From positions 1 through 47,003 of the forward strand of contig NZ_CAKZKO010000142.1 in the NCBI RefSeq assembly GCF_937123705.1: DNA of 47,003 nucleotides, written 5' to 3'. Each line of letters begins with the position of its first letter. Within the stretch, counting starts at the first letter, position 1. Both the position numbers and the translations under genes were made by a program. This DNA comes from an uncultured Paraglaciecola sp. (lineage in GTDB: Bacteria; Pseudomonadota; Gammaproteobacteria; Enterobacterales; Alteromonadaceae). The notes under the pieces were generated by a model. It did not search any database. It saw only the letters and a program-made list of their open reading frames with translations, and had not been told where the DNA came from. Shown here in pieces: positions 37,211-46,110 of this stretch.

Positions 37211-38594
37211 GATTTGCCTCAAAGCCACCACCTAATGCTAGGTGCAAGTCAATTCGGTTGTTAAGGCGGGATAAACGGGTTTCAATTAAAGCACTACGGG
37301 TATCCAGCGCTCTTTGTTGTGATTCAAGCACAGTTAAAAACAAAGTTACCCCCTGTTCATAGCGGTTGAGTGCAATACGCTGGGCCTCGGACGAGGCATC
37401 GGAGGCTTTTACAAATGCGGTTTCACGGTCTTGTAGAAATGCTTCGCTGGCTAAAGCAGCCTCCACTTCAAAAAATGAACTCAGCGCCAATTCTACATAG
37501 GCTTGCGCTGCTGCTTGCTGTTGAGCTTTTGAAAAGTCCACATTGGCTCGCAAACGTCCCCCCTGAAATATAGGCTGAACTAGCTGCCCAGCGATAGACC
37601 ATACTGAAAAATTCCCTTTTAAAAGCTCAGAAAACTCATTACTTTGAAAGCCCGCTGAGCCTGTAAGGGTAATAGAAGGTAACAGCGCTTTACGACTCGC
37701 TGCTTCGCGAAAACCTGCGGCCTTTAGTCCTAGCTCGGCCGCCATCAAATCAGGTCTTCGTTTAAGTAAATCTGCCGGCACCCCCACCTTAGGAAGAGAC
37801 GGAATGATCGGTAAATGCTGTGGTGTTTCAATACTGTTATTGGGGTAATTGCCCAGTAGCGTTTCAAGCTGTCGAGTTAGGTTTTGCAACATATTTTGCC
37901 GTAAAGCAAGCCCTGCCCGCGCCATTTCAAGGTTATTAATGGCTAATAACTTATCCGTAGGGGCAACGACTCCTGCATCCGCCCTATTACTCACTTGACG
38001 GGTTGTTTCTTCTATAATGTCTACTGTACTTTGGGACAAAGCAACCTGCTGCCTAGCTTCAATCACGCTAAAATAGGCTTTAGCAGTTTGCGCTGCAATT
38101 GACGTTTGTACTGCCCTAAAATTTTGTTTTGAAGCTAAAAATTCTGCTTGTGCCGCAGCCGACAGCACACTTAGGCGTCCCCAAAGGTCAACCTCCCAAG
38201 ACACATTAAGTGAACTTCCATAGGATTCAGAAATGATCCTGTTTGTCCCCTCTTGACCGCCACTGCTTAAAACTTTTTGTTTAGACGGGCTGAGTGAGGC
38301 ACTCAATTGGGGTAATCGGTTCGCCCCAGCAATGGTAGCTTGAGCCAAAGCCTGAGAAGTTTGCGCCTTAGTCTGCAATAATCGGGGATTCTTAAGTAAG
38401 GCTTCTTCAATTAGTGACGTTAATACAGGATCGTTAAAGCCTAACCACCAACTGGCCTCTACCGCCCCTTGGGTTGTGTCTGTTGCCCATTCACTTGGCA
38501 CATTTTCAAGTATTTTGCTGTCATCAGGCACAGATACAGAGGCACAAGCAGATAGAAAAATAATGGAAAAAAGTGGGATGCAGCGAATAGACAT
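37203..38594 (-). CDS. NodT-family outer-membrane efflux lipoprotein (TolC-like)
   Basis: 463 residues. Lipoprotein signal MSIRCIPLFSIIFLSACAS with lipobox LSAC. Two outer-membrane-efflux repeats follow the NodT pattern: WWLGFNDPVLTSLIEEAL, NPRLLQTKAQTSQALAQATIAGANRLPQLS, SYGSSLNVSWEVDLWGRLSV, VPADLLKRRPDLMAAELGLKAA, GNFSVWSIAGQLVQPIFQGG and a C-terminal LHLALGGGF. First gene of a three-gene operon with the adaptor and permease, each overlapping the next, so a single tripartite pump is encoded. Confidence 0.93.
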   Translation of the reverse strand: MSIRCIPLFSIIFLSACASVSVPDDSKILENVPSEWATDTTQGAVEASWWLGFNDPVLTSLIEEALLKNPRLLQTKAQTSQALAQATIAGANRLPQLSASLSPSKQKVLSSGGQEGTNRIISESYGSSLNVSWEVDLWGRLSVLSAAAQAEFLASKQNFRAVQTSIAAQTAKAYFSVIEARQQVALSQSTVDIIEETTRQVSNRADAGVVAPTDKLLAINNLEMARAGLALRQNMLQNLTRQLETLLGNYPNNSIETPQHLPIIPSLPKVGVPADLLKRRPDLMAAELGLKAAGFREAASRKALLPSITLTGSAGFQSNEFSELLKGNFSVWSIAGQLVQPIFQGGRLRANVDFSKAQQQAAAQAYVELALSSFFEVEAALASEAFLQDRETAFVKASDASSEAQRIALNRYEQGVTLFLTVLESQQRALDTRSALIETRLSRLNNRIDLHLALGGGFEANHD

Positions 38595-38852
38595 GAATAA
38601 GCTCTGTATTATTTAGCAATGTAATGGCTTATATGAATTACTTTTTCATCCATATAATCTCATCACAAACGCAGTTAAGTGATGCTTTAAATAGGCCTAT
38701 AAGGTACTTTGTTTATTACGTTCAGTCAAAACTAAACAATATATTTTAAATCCATTATTGGGATAAGGTAGAGGCGTAAAGGGGCTGACTTTCAAACTTG
38801 GAATGTAAATTCTTTTAAAAGCTTCCCCTAACGCATAGACTGCCTAGATCAA

Positions 38853-40091
38853 TTACGAAACCTCTTGGCTGTGTTGTTTTTTATATCGCTTAGTTAATTT
38901 TGCACTGCGTAATTGGTCAGAAATAACGGCCCACAATGGTGACGCCTTTGTTTTGGTTGATTTTCCTGCCGCTATTCTGCGTAATTGTTGTTTAACTAAA
39001 GCCATGACTGCCAATCCGCTTAGGGTTTTATCTTTCCAATTCACTACAGGGATATGCCCTAGTTCATGAGGATTTTTCTGCCATTTATTAGGTAAATCTG
39101 GGGTAATGGCCAAGGCACTCGCTATGCCCACAAGTTGCACGCCACTTTCTATTACTTGATTGGCCACCTCTAAGCGGCGAACACCACCCGTGGTCATAAT
39201 AGGCATAGCCACATTTTCGGCAATCTTACTGGCAAACTCTAAGAAATAAGCTTCTCTTGCTAAGGTTCGCTCGTCCCCCGAACGTCCTTGCATGGCAGGT
39301 GCTTCGTAACTACCACCAGATAGCTCAACGAGGTCAACATTCAAATCGGCTAACATTTTTACCACTTGCTCGGCGTCTTCTACATCAAAACCACCTCGCT
39401 GAAAATCGGCAGAATTTAGTTTAACTGCTATGGCAAAATCCTCGCTGCATACCGCTTTAATAGCGCGAATGATGTCCATTAATAACCGGGCGCGATTTTC
39501 TAGACTCCCCCCCCATTTATCCTGACGCTTATTGGTAAGAGGCGACAAAAACTGCGCCAACAAATAGCCATGGGCAGCATGTACTTCAACGCCATCAAAA
39601 CCCGCCTGCTGGGCTTTTTGCGCGGTAGTGGTAAAGCGTTGAATCACATCTTGGATCTGTGTTTCATCCATAGGCGTTGGCGTAGAAAACATCCCCGAAT
39701 GTTTACCCATATTCAAAGCCACATCAGAAGGCGACAATACTTTGCCGCCCATTTTTTTAAACACCTGCCGCCCCGGATGGTTAATTTGCATCCAGACTTT
39801 AGTGTTATTGGCTTTTGATAACGCCGCCCATTCTGTAAAAGGGACTAAATCAGTATCTTGCTCTAACACCACCCCACCAGGGCCAGTCATGGCTAAATGA
39901 TCAACCATCACATTGCCGGTAATGATCAGCCCTACTCCACCGTCAGCCCAGGTTTTATACAGCTGCTTAAGCTCTTTTCCTGGTAGATGTTCAACTGTGG
40001 CAAGGTTTTCTTCCATGGCCGCCTTCACCATACGATTTTTAAGAATTTGACCATTGGGTAATGTGAAAGACGTGAATATTGAACTTGTCAT
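38853..40091 (-). CDS. NADH:flavin oxidoreductase, Old Yellow Enzyme family
   Basis: 412 residues from ATG 40091, with AGG 6 bp upstream; the frame also extends to 40127. FMN-binding TIM barrel: TLPNGQILKNRMVKAAMEENLA, NVMVDHLAMTGPGGVV, MQINHPGRQVFKKMGG, the active-site HAAHGYLLAQFLSP, TNKRQDKWGGSLENRARLLMDII and MTTGGVRRLE. Likely reduces activated C=C bonds of alpha,beta-unsaturated compounds or nitro compounds using NAD(P)H. No C-terminal FAD/NAD domain (2,4-dienoyl-CoA reductase type). Substrate unknown; single gene. Confidence 0.9.
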   Translation of the reverse strand: MTSSIFTSFTLPNGQILKNRMVKAAMEENLATVEHLPGKELKQLYKTWADGGVGLIITGNVMVDHLAMTGPGGVVLEQDTDLVPFTEWAALSKANNTKVWMQINHPGRQVFKKMGGKVLSPSDVALNMGKHSGMFSTPTPMDETQIQDVIQRFTTTAQKAQQAGFDGVEVHAAHGYLLAQFLSPLTNKRQDKWGGSLENRARLLMDIIRAIKAVCSEDFAIAVKLNSADFQRGGFDVEDAEQVVKMLADLNVDLVELSGGSYEAPAMQGRSGDERTLAREAYFLEFASKIAENVAMPIMTTGGVRRLEVANQVIESGVQLVGIASALAITPDLPNKWQKNPHELGHIPVVNWKDKTLSGLAVMALVKQQLRRIAAGKSTKTKASPLWAVISDQLRSAKLTKRYKKQHSQEVS

Positions 40092-40245
40092 GGGGAGCCT
40101 GTTAATTACTGCATAAATTATGCTCATTATATTGGGCTATTTGCTTAGCAAACAAGCTTTGTAACAAGATTTCCCAAAACACGGTATTCACAGCACCTCA
40201 GCCTATGTTAGTATGTGTCTGTTGGTAGTTTGCAACCAACAACTT

Positions 40246-40603
40246 GGGGCTGATTTTGGATTCGACAAGATTCTAGACGCTTTAGGTGCATGTCGAGGAG
40301 CGGTTTGCCTCGTAAAAAGCCGCATTTAAATAGTCGCAAACGACGAAAACTACGCTCTAGCCGCTTAATAACCGGCTAAGCCCTTCCACTCATACTCTTT
40401 CTGCTAGTAGAGGTTCGGAAGGTCATCCCAGCAGGATAGCGAGGGAACCTTGTCTAAGGGTGAACCGCGAAACAGTATTAGGCCAGCTGCAACGAAATCC
40501 TGTTTGTCGGAGTTCCACGTAGTTAAATAAAAGACAAAATAAGCATGTAGTACCGACGGTTGACGTGTTTTGGACGCGGGTTCGAGTCCCGCCAGCTCCA
40601 CCA
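40246..40603 (+). ncRNA. ssrA: Transfer-messenger RNA (tmRNA, ssrA)
   Basis: 358 nt. The 5' end GGGGCTGATTTTGGATTCGAC and the 3' end GGGTTCGAGTCCCGCCAGCTCCACCA pair to form the alanyl-tRNA-like part with encoded CCA. The resume codon GCA (40336) opens the tag reading frame ANDENYALAA with stop TAA at 40366-40368. Rescues stalled ribosomes with SmpB and tags peptides for ClpXP and similar proteases. The 3' end adjoins an integrase gene 177 bp away, so it is the likely integration target. Confidence 0.95.
40580..40603 (+). other. Probable attachment site at the 3' end of ssrA
   Basis: The T arm and acceptor end of tmRNA directly precede the tyrosine integrase gene, the normal arrangement for islands that insert in ssrA and rebuild its 3' end. 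The second copy, which would mark the far end of the island, is not within the window. Confidence 0.55.
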
Positions 40604-40614
40604 ACTCGATAATT

Positions 40615-40640
40615 AAAGCCGCTTTTTAGCGGCTTTTTTT
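40615..40640 (+). terminator. Terminator of ssrA
   Basis: Stem AAAGCCGCT / AGCGGCTTT with a TTTT loop, ending in a T run (40634-40640), 11 bases after the CCA end. Confidence 0.9.
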
Positions 40641-40720
40641 ATGCCTAAAAATCAATAAAAACCAGACTACAAGGCTATTCAGAGGTTATTTACGCTTATT
40701 TATAATTATTGACACTCAAC

Positions 40721-40750
40721 CTTTTTGGGGTAGTCTTTGGGGGGTTCGCT
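40721..40750 (+). promoter_or_regulatory. G-rich direct repeats upstream of the integrase, possible arm-type sites
   Basis: CTTTTTGGGGTAGT (40721-40734) and CTTTGGGGGGTTCG (40735-40748) are two adjacent imperfect copies, 30 bp upstream of the integrase start. Similar TTTGGGG-type repeats beside DUF4102-class integrase genes are thought to be arm-binding sites. Assigned by resemblance and position only. Confidence 0.35.
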
Positions 40751-40779
40751 ATATAAACATACAATATGAGCCCCCTATT

Positions 40780-42021
40780 ATGGCTAAAAACACTAAACCA
40801 CTATCACCTACAGAAGTAAAACAAGCTAAGGCAAAAGATAAGTCATACAAACTATTTGATGGCTTTGGGTTAGTGCTCAAAGTAAGAACCAACGGATCTA
40901 AATCGTGGGTATTTATTTACAATAAACCATTTATTAAAAAGCGTGCAGAACTGGCATTCGGGACTTATCCAAATATAGGATTAGCCGCGGCTAGAATTTT
41001 AAGAGATAAAGCTAGAGAGTTGTTAGCCAAAGATATTGATCCCAAAGAGCATAAAGACGCATTAGCCCGCCACAAAACAGATCAGTTGAGTAACACACTT
41101 GAGCAAGTGGCGACCAATTGGTTTCAAGTAAAGAATTCAGAAATAAGTCCAGATCATGCTAAAGACTTATGGCGTTCATTAGAATTACATATTTTTCCAG
41201 CATTAGCTAAAAAACCAATAAGTAAAATTAGCGCGCCTATAGTTATTGATGTACTAAAACCAATTGCGGCAAAAGGCAGCCTTGAAACAGTTAAGCGATT
41301 AACACAGCGTTTGAATGAAATAATGAATTATGCAGTTAATACTGGCCTTATACATGCTAATCCACTAACAGGAATAAAGGCGGCATTTAAAAAACCTGAA
41401 AAACAAAACATGCCCACCCTATCCCCTTCTCAACTTCCTGAATTGATGACCGCTATCAGTTACGCCAGCATAAAAATAGTAACTCGTTGTTTAATTGAAT
41501 GGCAGCTTCACACAATGGTTAGGCCAACCGAAGCGGCTGGTGCTAAGTGGTCAGAGATAGATTTAGAAAATAAACTTTGGGTTATTCCTGCAGAACGCAT
41601 GAAAAAGAAGCGTGAACACGCCGTACCACTAACAAAACAAACCATAGAATTATTAGAACGGTTACAACCTATTAGTGGTCATAGAGAATATATTTTTCCA
41701 GCAGACAGAAATCCCCGTTTACATATAAATAGTTCAACAGCAAACATGGCACTAAAACGTATGGGATTCCATCAAAAGCTTGTTGCTCATGGAATGAGAG
41801 CATTAGCCAGCACAACCTTAAATGAACAAGGTTTTGACGGTGACGTCATTGAAGCCGCACTAGCTCATGTAGACAAGAATGAAGTAAGACGTGCATACAA
41901 TAGAGCAGAATATTTAGAACGCAGACAAATATTAATGACTTGGTGGTCTGAACACATAGAACAGGCTAAAACTGGAAAGGTAACTATATCTAATCAAGGC
42001 CTAAAGGTTGTAGGGTTATGA
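40780..42021 (+). CDS. Tyrosine-type site-specific integrase (P4-like, DUF4102 arm-binding domain)
   Basis: 413 residues. An N-terminal arm-binding domain (LSPTEVKQAKAKDKSYKLFDGFGLVLKVRTNGSKSWVF and RAELAFGTYPNIGLAAARILRDKA) precedes the core-binding region and the catalytic domain. Active-site residues: Arg in MVRPTEAAGAKWSEID, His/Arg in LVAHGMRALASTTLNEQ, His in AALAHVDKNEVRRAYNRAEYLERRQ, with Tyr in RRAYNRAEY as nucleophile. It catalyses integration and excision of the island, with the 3' end of ssrA as probable target. The stop overlaps the next gene by 4 bp. Confidence 0.93.
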   Translation: MAKNTKPLSPTEVKQAKAKDKSYKLFDGFGLVLKVRTNGSKSWVFIYNKPFIKKRAELAFGTYPNIGLAAARILRDKARELLAKDIDPKEHKDALARHKTDQLSNTLEQVATNWFQVKNSEISPDHAKDLWRSLELHIFPALAKKPISKISAPIVIDVLKPIAAKGSLETVKRLTQRLNEIMNYAVNTGLIHANPLTGIKAAFKKPEKQNMPTLSPSQLPELMTAISYASIKIVTRCLIEWQLHTMVRPTEAAGAKWSEIDLENKLWVIPAERMKKKREHAVPLTKQTIELLERLQPISGHREYIFPADRNPRLHINSSTANMALKRMGFHQKLVAHGMRALASTTLNEQGFDGDVIEAALAHVDKNEVRRAYNRAEYLERRQILMTWWSEHIEQAKTGKVTISNQGLKVVGL

Positions 42022-42698
42022 TATTCACAAGTAAAAAATCTTTCGAAGATTGGCTGAAAAATATAATTGCTCAAGCTATTTTAGACTTTGAATCCCAATA
42101 CAATATTAAGTTATCTCAATTTGACGACAAGGACTTTGCAATAAAGCATTCCAAAGAGCATTATTTAATGAGTGCTATTTATAAGGTGTTAGATTATTTT
42201 GAGGCTTTCAAGACTAATAAGTCCCTTCTCCGAGCAATTAACCATCCCATAGCCAAAGATGAAATATGGGAAGTAAACAGTTTTAGAAATTTAGTAAAGA
42301 GTATTATCGAAATTTCATATTACACACCAAATACTAAAGATAGCATAAGACCAGACTCGTTAGCTCACACAAATATAACAAAATACCTACTTAAAGCCAG
42401 TGGTGACACATGGTTAGACCCAGCCTTTCATGAATTATTATTATGGTATATCGAACAAACAGAAATAAGTTACAGAAGTAAGAAGAAAACTATTGAGAAT
42501 GAAAACAAAAAAATTATGATATGGCTTGACGTACAAAAGTTAATGGTCGATGGCTGCCAAAAGACTGACGCACTCCAAGCGGTAGCCATTGGAAACAACA
42601 AGGCAGATATCCGTAATCATTATGATGAAGTTGACCATTCTAACTGGGCTAAAGGGGTTGGAGTTTATTTAGTGGACAATTATAAGTTTAAAAAATAG
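42018..42698 (+). CDS. Hypothetical island protein coupled to the integrase
   Basis: 226 residues, ATGA overlap with the integrase stop, so translation is probably coupled. No signal peptide or membrane segment; Lys-, Ile- and Asn-rich and A+T-rich as is common in island genes. N-terminus IFTSKKSFEDWLKNIIAQAILDF. A C-terminal part ENENKKIMIWLDVQKLMVDGCQKTDALQAVAIGNNKADI suggests a helix-turn-helix-like fold, but no family is recognised. Being tied to the integrase, it might affect recombination (inference). Confidence 0.6.
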   Translation: MIFTSKKSFEDWLKNIIAQAILDFESQYNIKLSQFDDKDFAIKHSKEHYLMSAIYKVLDYFEAFKTNKSLLRAINHPIAKDEIWEVNSFRNLVKSIIEISYYTPNTKDSIRPDSLAHTNITKYLLKASGDTWLDPAFHELLLWYIEQTEISYRSKKKTIENENKKIMIWLDVQKLMVDGCQKTDALQAVAIGNNKADIRNHYDEVDHSNWAKGVGVYLVDNYKFKK

Positions 42699-42794
42699 AG
42701 ATTATCGGTCGTCATTTCAGCGAGCCTTATACTCTTATAATTCTTATCAGAAAATGCCTAGACTAACCATAATTAATCAAACAAGGAATTAATT

Positions 42795-43079
42795 ATGGGC
42801 ATTAACACTCACATAAACAGCAATAACACACCACTTCAAATAATCAGACGTCCTGCCGTTTTACAAATGACAGGTTTTTCAAAATCCACATTATATAACC
42901 GCAATCAGGACGGTACTTTTCCGCCAGCTGTAAATTTAGGCGGCAGAAGTGTTGGCTTTGTTCAATCCGAATGCGAACTTGTATTACAAGCCTTAATAGC
43001 AGGCATACCAACAGATGAAATAAAAGTCCTTGTTAAATCCTTAGTTGAACAACGTAAATTCAATATAGGAGGACTTTAA
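42795..43079 (+). CDS. AlpA-family transcriptional regulator
   Basis: 94 residues with a MerR-like excisionase/AlpA helix-turn-helix: IIRRPAVLQMTGFSKSTLYNRNQDGTFPPAVNLGGRSVGFVQSE. The S-K-S-T-L-Y-x-x-x-x-x-G-x-F-P pattern is the AlpA hallmark. The C-terminal part LIAGIPTDEIKVLVKSLVEQRKF is longer than P4-type AlpA. In Gram-negative phage satellites the AlpA-type protein activates integrase/excision and is itself switched on by a helper phage. Only 2 bp separate it from the next gene. Confidence 0.85.
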   Translation: MGINTHINSNNTPLQIIRRPAVLQMTGFSKSTLYNRNQDGTFPPAVNLGGRSVGFVQSECELVLQALIAGIPTDEIKVLVKSLVEQRKFNIGGL

Positions 43080-43081
43080 TT

Positions 43082-43417
43082 ATGAGCATCCATAAAGACA
43101 AATGTTTAGAACTAGGATTACCTGAGCCTGAAAGTTACGACACTCAAATCGCCTATGTTTTAAAACTAATCTCTAATGGCTATAAGTTTAATACTAGATT
43201 GGCTAGATATATCGGGATTCACAATTTGCACAGCATTGTGTCAAAGCTGGCTAAAAGTGGTCTGGATTTTACATTAGTGCATGACTTAGCTAAATGCTAT
43301 TACACCAAAACAACACCACCCCAGAACGTAGATATTGTATTTATGACACCTGAGCAAATCATTATTTATAACAATAAAAAAGCCGCTAAAAAAATCAATT
43401 TAAAGCGACCTTCCTAA
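43082..43417 (+). CDS. Small helix-turn-helix-like island protein
   Basis: 111 residues, 2 bp after the AlpA-type gene and so co-transcribed. Central segment YDTQIAYVLKLISNGYKFNTRLARYIGIHNLHSIVSKLAKSGL has the helix spacing of a winged-helix DNA-binding domain. The C-terminus is Asn/Lys-rich. Not recognised by name; likely a regulator or replication accessory (inference). Confidence 0.6.
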   Translation: MSIHKDKCLELGLPEPESYDTQIAYVLKLISNGYKFNTRLARYIGIHNLHSIVSKLAKSGLDFTLVHDLAKCYYTKTTPPQNVDIVFMTPEQIIIYNNKKAAKKINLKRPS

Positions 43418-43423
43418 AACTTA

Positions 43424-43457
43424 GCTGGTGGATTGAGTTTGGCGACCGTCCACCAGC
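43424..43457 (+). promoter_or_regulatory. 9-bp perfect stem-loop upstream of the primase-like gene
   Basis: GCTGGTGGA (43424-43432) and TCCACCAGC (43449-43457), separated by 16 bases, lie between the HTH-like gene and the primase-like gene. No T run follows, so a regulatory or RNA-processing hairpin fits better than a terminator. Confidence 0.4.
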
Positions 43458-43476
43458 ACAAAATTGAGTATATACC

Positions 43477-44508
43477 ATGCTTATTTATTTAACAGCAAAA
43501 AGCCATAACGTGACGTCTAACTTTACTTATATTGATTGGAAAACGTTATGCGATAAAATACGAATCCCCATTGATTTAGGCAGTGTCACACCAGAAAAGG
43601 CCAAAGATAAATCAGAGGTGATAGCCGCCACTGATGCGCCGGACAAGCTTAAAGAAACTGCGCTACTACATGATAATTTTACCTTACTCAGGTTGGATTT
43701 GGATGATACCAAGCTTGATATTGATAGCATTAGTGATGCGCTTAATAATATAGGTTTTACCTCTTACATCATTCATAGCACAGCAAGCCACCAGCAAGGC
43801 GACAATGGCAATCGTTATCGAGTATACATACAACTAGCCGTTGCTTTACGTTATGCCGATTGGGCAGCCATAGAGAGTTATTTAAGTTCTGTGTTTATGG
43901 CTGATGACTGCGCCACTAGACCTCAACAAATTATGTATTTACCCGCACGATTTAAAGGTGATAAATACGAACATCTTATTATTGATGGCGATGCCTTTAT
44001 TGGGCAAAACTCAGCACTATTAGCAGATGCAAAAGTATTTGGCAGTGAGCAGGAAGCACAACAAGAAACGGCTAAACAAACCGCACCAATCAAGCCTACT
44101 TTTAATGAAAATTTAATTGGTAACCAAGTCTCTATCATTGATGCTGTGAATTCGTCTTATGAATGGGAAAGCTTATTGCTATCTTATGGCTATAAACGTC
44201 AAGGTGCGGCATTTCTGCCACCTGAATCAGCCAGTAATAAAGCTGGTGCGTATATATTAACAAGTCATACAGACAACAGGCCTCGTTACTATTCGCACCA
44301 TGAAAGCGATCCATGCGCGACAGGAAAATGTATTGACCAGTTCGACTTTATAACTATTCGCAGCTACGGCGGCGACGCTAAGCAAGCAATTAAGGACATC
44401 GCAAAAACACACTTTACCGCCGTCGATAAGCACAACAAAAAAGAATGGGCGATTCACCAACAGAACACCAAAGCAAAGTCTGTGTTTAATAAGGTGGTGA
44501 ACTCATGA
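43477..44508 (+). CDS. Primase-like replication protein (AEP-type N-terminal domain)
   Basis: 343 residues. Residues about 65-185 resemble archaeo-eukaryotic primase-type domains of satellites and plasmids: FTLLRLDLDDT (D-x-D metal motif), YIIHSTASHQ (S-T-x-S-H) and RYRVYIQLAVALRYADW. A second part ARFKGDKYEHLIIDGDAF and the C-terminal PRYYSHHESDPC then QFDFITIRSYGGDAKQAIKDIAK fit the C-terminal helper region of such primases. Start ATG 43477. The stop overlaps the VapE-like gene by 4 bp. Both together look like the primase plus helicase pair of a satellite replicon. Assignment by pattern, not by search. Confidence 0.7.
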   Translation: MLIYLTAKSHNVTSNFTYIDWKTLCDKIRIPIDLGSVTPEKAKDKSEVIAATDAPDKLKETALLHDNFTLLRLDLDDTKLDIDSISDALNNIGFTSYIIHSTASHQQGDNGNRYRVYIQLAVALRYADWAAIESYLSSVFMADDCATRPQQIMYLPARFKGDKYEHLIIDGDAFIGQNSALLADAKVFGSEQEAQQETAKQTAPIKPTFNENLIGNQVSIIDAVNSSYEWESLLLSYGYKRQGAAFLPPESASNKAGAYILTSHTDNRPRYYSHHESDPCATGKCIDQFDFITIRSYGGDAKQAIKDIAKTHFTAVDKHNKKEWAIHQQNTKAKSVFNKVVNS

Positions 44509-45791
44509 TGCCAGCACCTAGCAAACCATTAGATATAGAACTACCAGAAAATACGACTAGAGATAGGCCAAAATTTAGCGACATTGTTGTTAGCGCAAGT
44601 GGTACGCCAAGAGTGGTCAATACAGCAGATAATTTACAAGAGTTAGCAACATATTGTGGTGTAGGTTTTAGGTTTAACATGCTTGAATTTGTGCCAGAAA
44701 CCCATGATTTAACAGGTGATAAGTTAGATCTTTCTTTTGACCAATTAAGAAGTGAATTTGTATCCGCTGCTAGTCGATTCGGATTACCAAAAGCCGCAAT
44801 AGATGATCACTTAGTCGCGTTAGCAGAAAACAATAAGTACCATCCTGTAAAACACTGGCTTGATAGTGGCGAATGGGATGGTATAGCAAGACTGAATCGG
44901 GTTGTAACGTGCTTAAATGCCGAACATGAATCATTAGCCGTTGCTGTTATAAAACACTGGCTGGTGGGTTGTGTTGCTTCGCTATATGAAGGAAGTTTCA
45001 AAAGTAAGCTTGTGCCTGTATTACAAGGCAGTCAGTCTTACAAGAAAACCGCCTATGTTGAGCGTATCGCTAGTATTATGCCTCATGCTTTTTTAGAAGG
45101 GGCTGAACTTAATCCCGATAATAAAGACAGCCTTATATCTTGCACAAGAGCGTTTATTGTTGAGCTTGGGGAATTAGAACGGACTAATAAAAATTCTCAA
45201 GGCTCACTAAAGGCATTTATCACAAAGAGCATTGATACAGTGCGCCCTCCATATGCAAGAACGGACATTAAAAAGCCAAGACAAACGCATTTTATCGCGA
45301 CGGTGAACGGTGACAACTTTCTAAAAGATGAAACGGGTTCAAGTCGCTTTGTCGTGTTAGCCATGAACAAAGCCGCTGATATGGACAAGCTTAATACAAT
45401 ATTAGGTTGGCACTATGACGGCACTGGATCTATTAAACAAACTAACCCTGAATTGTTAAAACAGTTTTGGCTTGAGGTTAAACAACTTTATCAAGATGGT
45501 TTTGGTTGGATGTTGTCAGAGCATGAAATTACTTTAGCTCAATCAATTAATGAATCATTCAATGACAAAGGCAGTTGGTACGAATATATCAAAGATAAGT
45601 ACGTTAAAGAGAATGACCATATAAATATTAGGTTGAGCTGGATTACCGCAGGTGAATTAGTCGACGAAGATGACAATTTAACCAGCCGTGAAACTGGTCT
45701 AATTGGCAAAGCGTTAAAGAAACTCGCCAATGAAGATTTAATCAGAACCCGCAAAGGGCGTGCTAACAGAACTGAATACCATTTTCCGTAG
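44505..45791 (+). CDS. VapE-family (virulence-associated E) helicase-like protein
   Basis: 428 residues. ATG 44505 has AGGTGG 7 bp upstream and overlaps the primase stop. VapE core: HPVKHWLDSGEWDGIARL, an altered Walker A GSQSYKKT (175-182, with Lys where the last Gly is usual), Walker B-like AFIVELGELE (216-225), KAFITKSIDTVRPPYAR and GSSRFVVLAMN with the Arg finger-like region. The C-terminal part GLIGKALKKLANEDLIRTRKGRANR resembles a winged helix. VapE-type proteins serve replication of mobile elements. The Walker A change could reduce ATP hydrolysis or be a family variant. Confidence 0.85.
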   Translation: MMPAPSKPLDIELPENTTRDRPKFSDIVVSASGTPRVVNTADNLQELATYCGVGFRFNMLEFVPETHDLTGDKLDLSFDQLRSEFVSAASRFGLPKAAIDDHLVALAENNKYHPVKHWLDSGEWDGIARLNRVVTCLNAEHESLAVAVIKHWLVGCVASLYEGSFKSKLVPVLQGSQSYKKTAYVERIASIMPHAFLEGAELNPDNKDSLISCTRAFIVELGELERTNKNSQGSLKAFITKSIDTVRPPYARTDIKKPRQTHFIATVNGDNFLKDETGSSRFVVLAMNKAADMDKLNTILGWHYDGTGSIKQTNPELLKQFWLEVKQLYQDGFGWMLSEHEITLAQSINESFNDKGSWYEYIKDKYVKENDHINIRLSWITAGELVDEDDNLTSRETGLIGKALKKLANEDLIRTRKGRANRTEYHFP

Positions 45792-45816
45792 TATTAGCCG
45801 TTTCTATCCTTGTGAA

Positions 45817-45865
45817 TGGTTAGGTGGGTTAAGTGATGGTTAGGTGAAATTGATTTACTTAACCA
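45817..45865. repeat. Iteron cluster 1
   Basis: Three direct copies at 9-11 bp spacing (45817, 45826, 45837) plus an inverted copy at 45855-45865. The near-helical spacing of 11 bp is as expected for initiator binding sites. Confidence 0.65.
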
Positions 45866-45902
45866 CGCTACAACCCTTTATTTATATGGCTTAACGAAGT
45901 AT

Positions 45903-45921
45903 TGGTTAGGTGGTTAAGTAA
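45903..45921 (+). repeat. Iteron cluster 2
   Basis: Two overlapping copies, TGGTTAGGTGG (45903-45913) and TGGTTAAGTAA (45911-45921), next to the A+T-rich centre. Confidence 0.6.
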
Positions 45922-46023
45922 AAGTAGGAATAAAGATTTTTTAATAGTAAATAGCAGTGGTAGTGGTGCAAATATGAGTATCAGCACACAGAAAAGGCTA
46001 ATAATTCTGTAGAGTAGTAAAAT

Positions 46024-46110
46024 GCTTAACCACTTAACCAAAGCTAACGAAGTCTTATTTTATATAGCCTATAGCTTGGTTAAGTAAATGGTTAAGTGAT
46101 GGTTAGGTAA
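46024..46110. repeat. Iteron cluster 3
   Basis: Two inverted copies (46024-46032, 46031-46040) and three direct copies (46077, 46089, 46100) with 11-12 bp spacing. The inverted pair and direct triplet face each other across A+T-rich DNA. Confidence 0.65.

Noticed and set aside
40404..40604. 66-codon ORF antisense to tmRNA (ends with VELAGLEPASKT-like start)
   Set aside because: It lies entirely within ssrA and arises from tRNA-like sequence read backwards; such products are a common annotation artefact.
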